Shown here: positions 63,469 to 64,000 of the stretch, one piece after another
Numbering within the stretch: position 1 is the first letter of the stretch
How the letters are laid out: the number at the start of each line of letters is the position of its first letter
Assembly (NCBI RefSeq): GCF_003862485.1
Contig: NZ_RRCM01000001.1
Span: 518,443-582,442 of the forward strand
Length of the DNA: 64,000 nt
Direction: 5' to 3'
From: Lachnoanaerobaculum orale
GTDB lineage: Bacteria > Bacillota > Clostridia > Lachnospirales > Lachnospiraceae
Position numbers and translations under genes: made by a program
The notes under the pieces: generated by a model
What the model saw: the letters and a program-made list of their open reading frames with translations, nothing else
Told to the model about the DNA's origin: nothing
Database searches by the model: none

Positions 63469-64000
63469 GATGCTGAAAGCGGAATGGATTAAGGAAAGGA
63501 GAGCTGCCAATTCTACATTAAAATATATAGTACCTGTTATTTTTGTGCTATTTAATCTATTTATGGTCAGTATCATGGGGCAAAGCCCTGTAGGAAGAAG
63601 TTATTTAATGGCTACAGCATTTAATTGGTATCCTGTTCTGATTTTACCTATTGTATTAAGTCTGCTTGTAGTTAATATTGCCGGTAAAGAGAAAGAAGAG
63701 CATATTGCCTTGTTGCAAAGATTGAATATACTTCCGGAAAAGATGTTAATTGCCAAGAACGGAATAGTTATTTTTGAATTATTTACTGTTTTGATATTGT
63801 CATCGACAGGAATATATTTAATAGGTAGATTTTTATTACATGAGGAGATTAGTCTTAAAATCATGATAGCAGCTACCTGTTGTTTATTTATTGGGAGTTT
63901 GCCGATAGTTGCTTTATCTTTTTTTATTTACAAATTATTTCATAAAAGGTTTTTAGTGATTTTAATTAATTTTATATTTACCTTTCCGTCGGCAATTATT
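63458..64000 (+). CDS. MutE/EpiE-type ABC permease (3' end outside window)
   Basis: An open frame from ATG 63458 (or 63461) to the window edge, 181 codons so far. It starts MIKMLKAEWIKERRAANSTL and continues SYLMATAFNWYPVLILPIVL, matching lantibiotic-immunity permeases of the MutE/EpiE/SpaE group, with at least four membrane segments. It overlaps the ATPase gene, so the two form one transporter. A second permease (MutG-like) and a two-component system are often next, outside the window. Confidence 0.85.
   Translation, partial: MMIKMLKAEWIKERRAANSTLKYIVPVIFVLFNLFMVSIMGQSPVGRSYLMATAFNWYPVLILPIVLSLLVVNIAGKEKEEHIALLQRLNILPEKMLIAKNGIVIFELFTVLILSSTGIYLIGRFLLHEEISLKIMIAATCCLFIGSLPIVALSFFIYKLFHKRFLVILINFIFTFPSAII

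Noticed and set aside
1-64000. CRISPR arrays, rRNA genes, tRNA genes
   Set aside because: No regularly spaced repeats, conserved rRNA stretches or cloverleafs were seen on reading both strands.

Overview
The window is low-GC Firmicute DNA, most likely from an anaerobic Lachnospiraceae-type Clostridium. The inference rests on pyruvate-phosphate dikinase, a GH112 lacto-N-biose phosphorylase with its N-acetylhexosamine kinase, a glmS ribozyme, choline-binding-type repeats, strong AAGGAGG ribosome sites and sigma-A promoters with extended -10 elements. A genus such as Lachnoanaerobaculum is only a guess. No rRNA, tRNA or CRISPR array was seen.

Layout. 1-9.6 kb is mostly housekeeping: the end of an archaeal-type phosphoglycerate mutase, a DUF1836 regulator, a secreted cell-wall-binding protein, proA with azlCD and a flavodiiron protein on the minus strand, then ppdK. 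9.6-15.1 kb is accessory: a DUF2975/XRE/DUF4173 membrane module lies between two same-direction ISL3-type ends, followed by a broken ISL3 transposase and small unknown or decayed genes. 15.1-21.1 kb is a GntR-controlled catabolic operon (amidohydrolase, YfcC permease, FrlB-like deglycase, FrlD-like kinase) that probably takes in and degrades Amadori (fructosamine) compounds. 21.1-26.5 kb holds a gene fragment, an active-type Fic protein under a multi-operator promoter, a HEAT-repeat protein, and one gene fusing a TAXI binding protein to a GltS glutamate:sodium symporter.

26.5-52.6 kb is mainly core metabolism: lnpA-nahK, aroK, uvrA with a LexA-like box, a nitroreductase, a GntP permease, a TPR/DUF4026 pair, YhcH, BrnQ, a metallo-beta-lactamase-fold protein with a damaged metal motif, a barnase/barstar pair, recJ, glyA, apt, a three-gene ABC importer whose ATPase has a large insertion, and rplM-rpsI. 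52.7-54.4 kb carries an ATPase plus small TOPRIM/RloB-like protein pair, a candidate defence system. glmS with its ribozyme, an unknown membrane protein and guaA follow.

59.4-64 kb is accessory again: an AT-rich SIR2-domain protein behind a long palindrome, an IS3 remnant, about 0.6 kb of decayed DNA, a truncated RhuM protein flanked by two related hairpins, and the start of a MutF/MutE-type lantibiotic-immunity ABC transporter that runs off the right edge.

Most notable: the TAXI-GltS fusion with an apparent ATT start and attenuator-like leader, the ATPase/TOPRIM-like pair, the SIR2 protein with an unassigned N-terminal region, the four-copy operator at the Fic promoter, and the fructosamine operon with an unusual amidohydrolase. 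All assignments come from reading the sequence; no database search was run.
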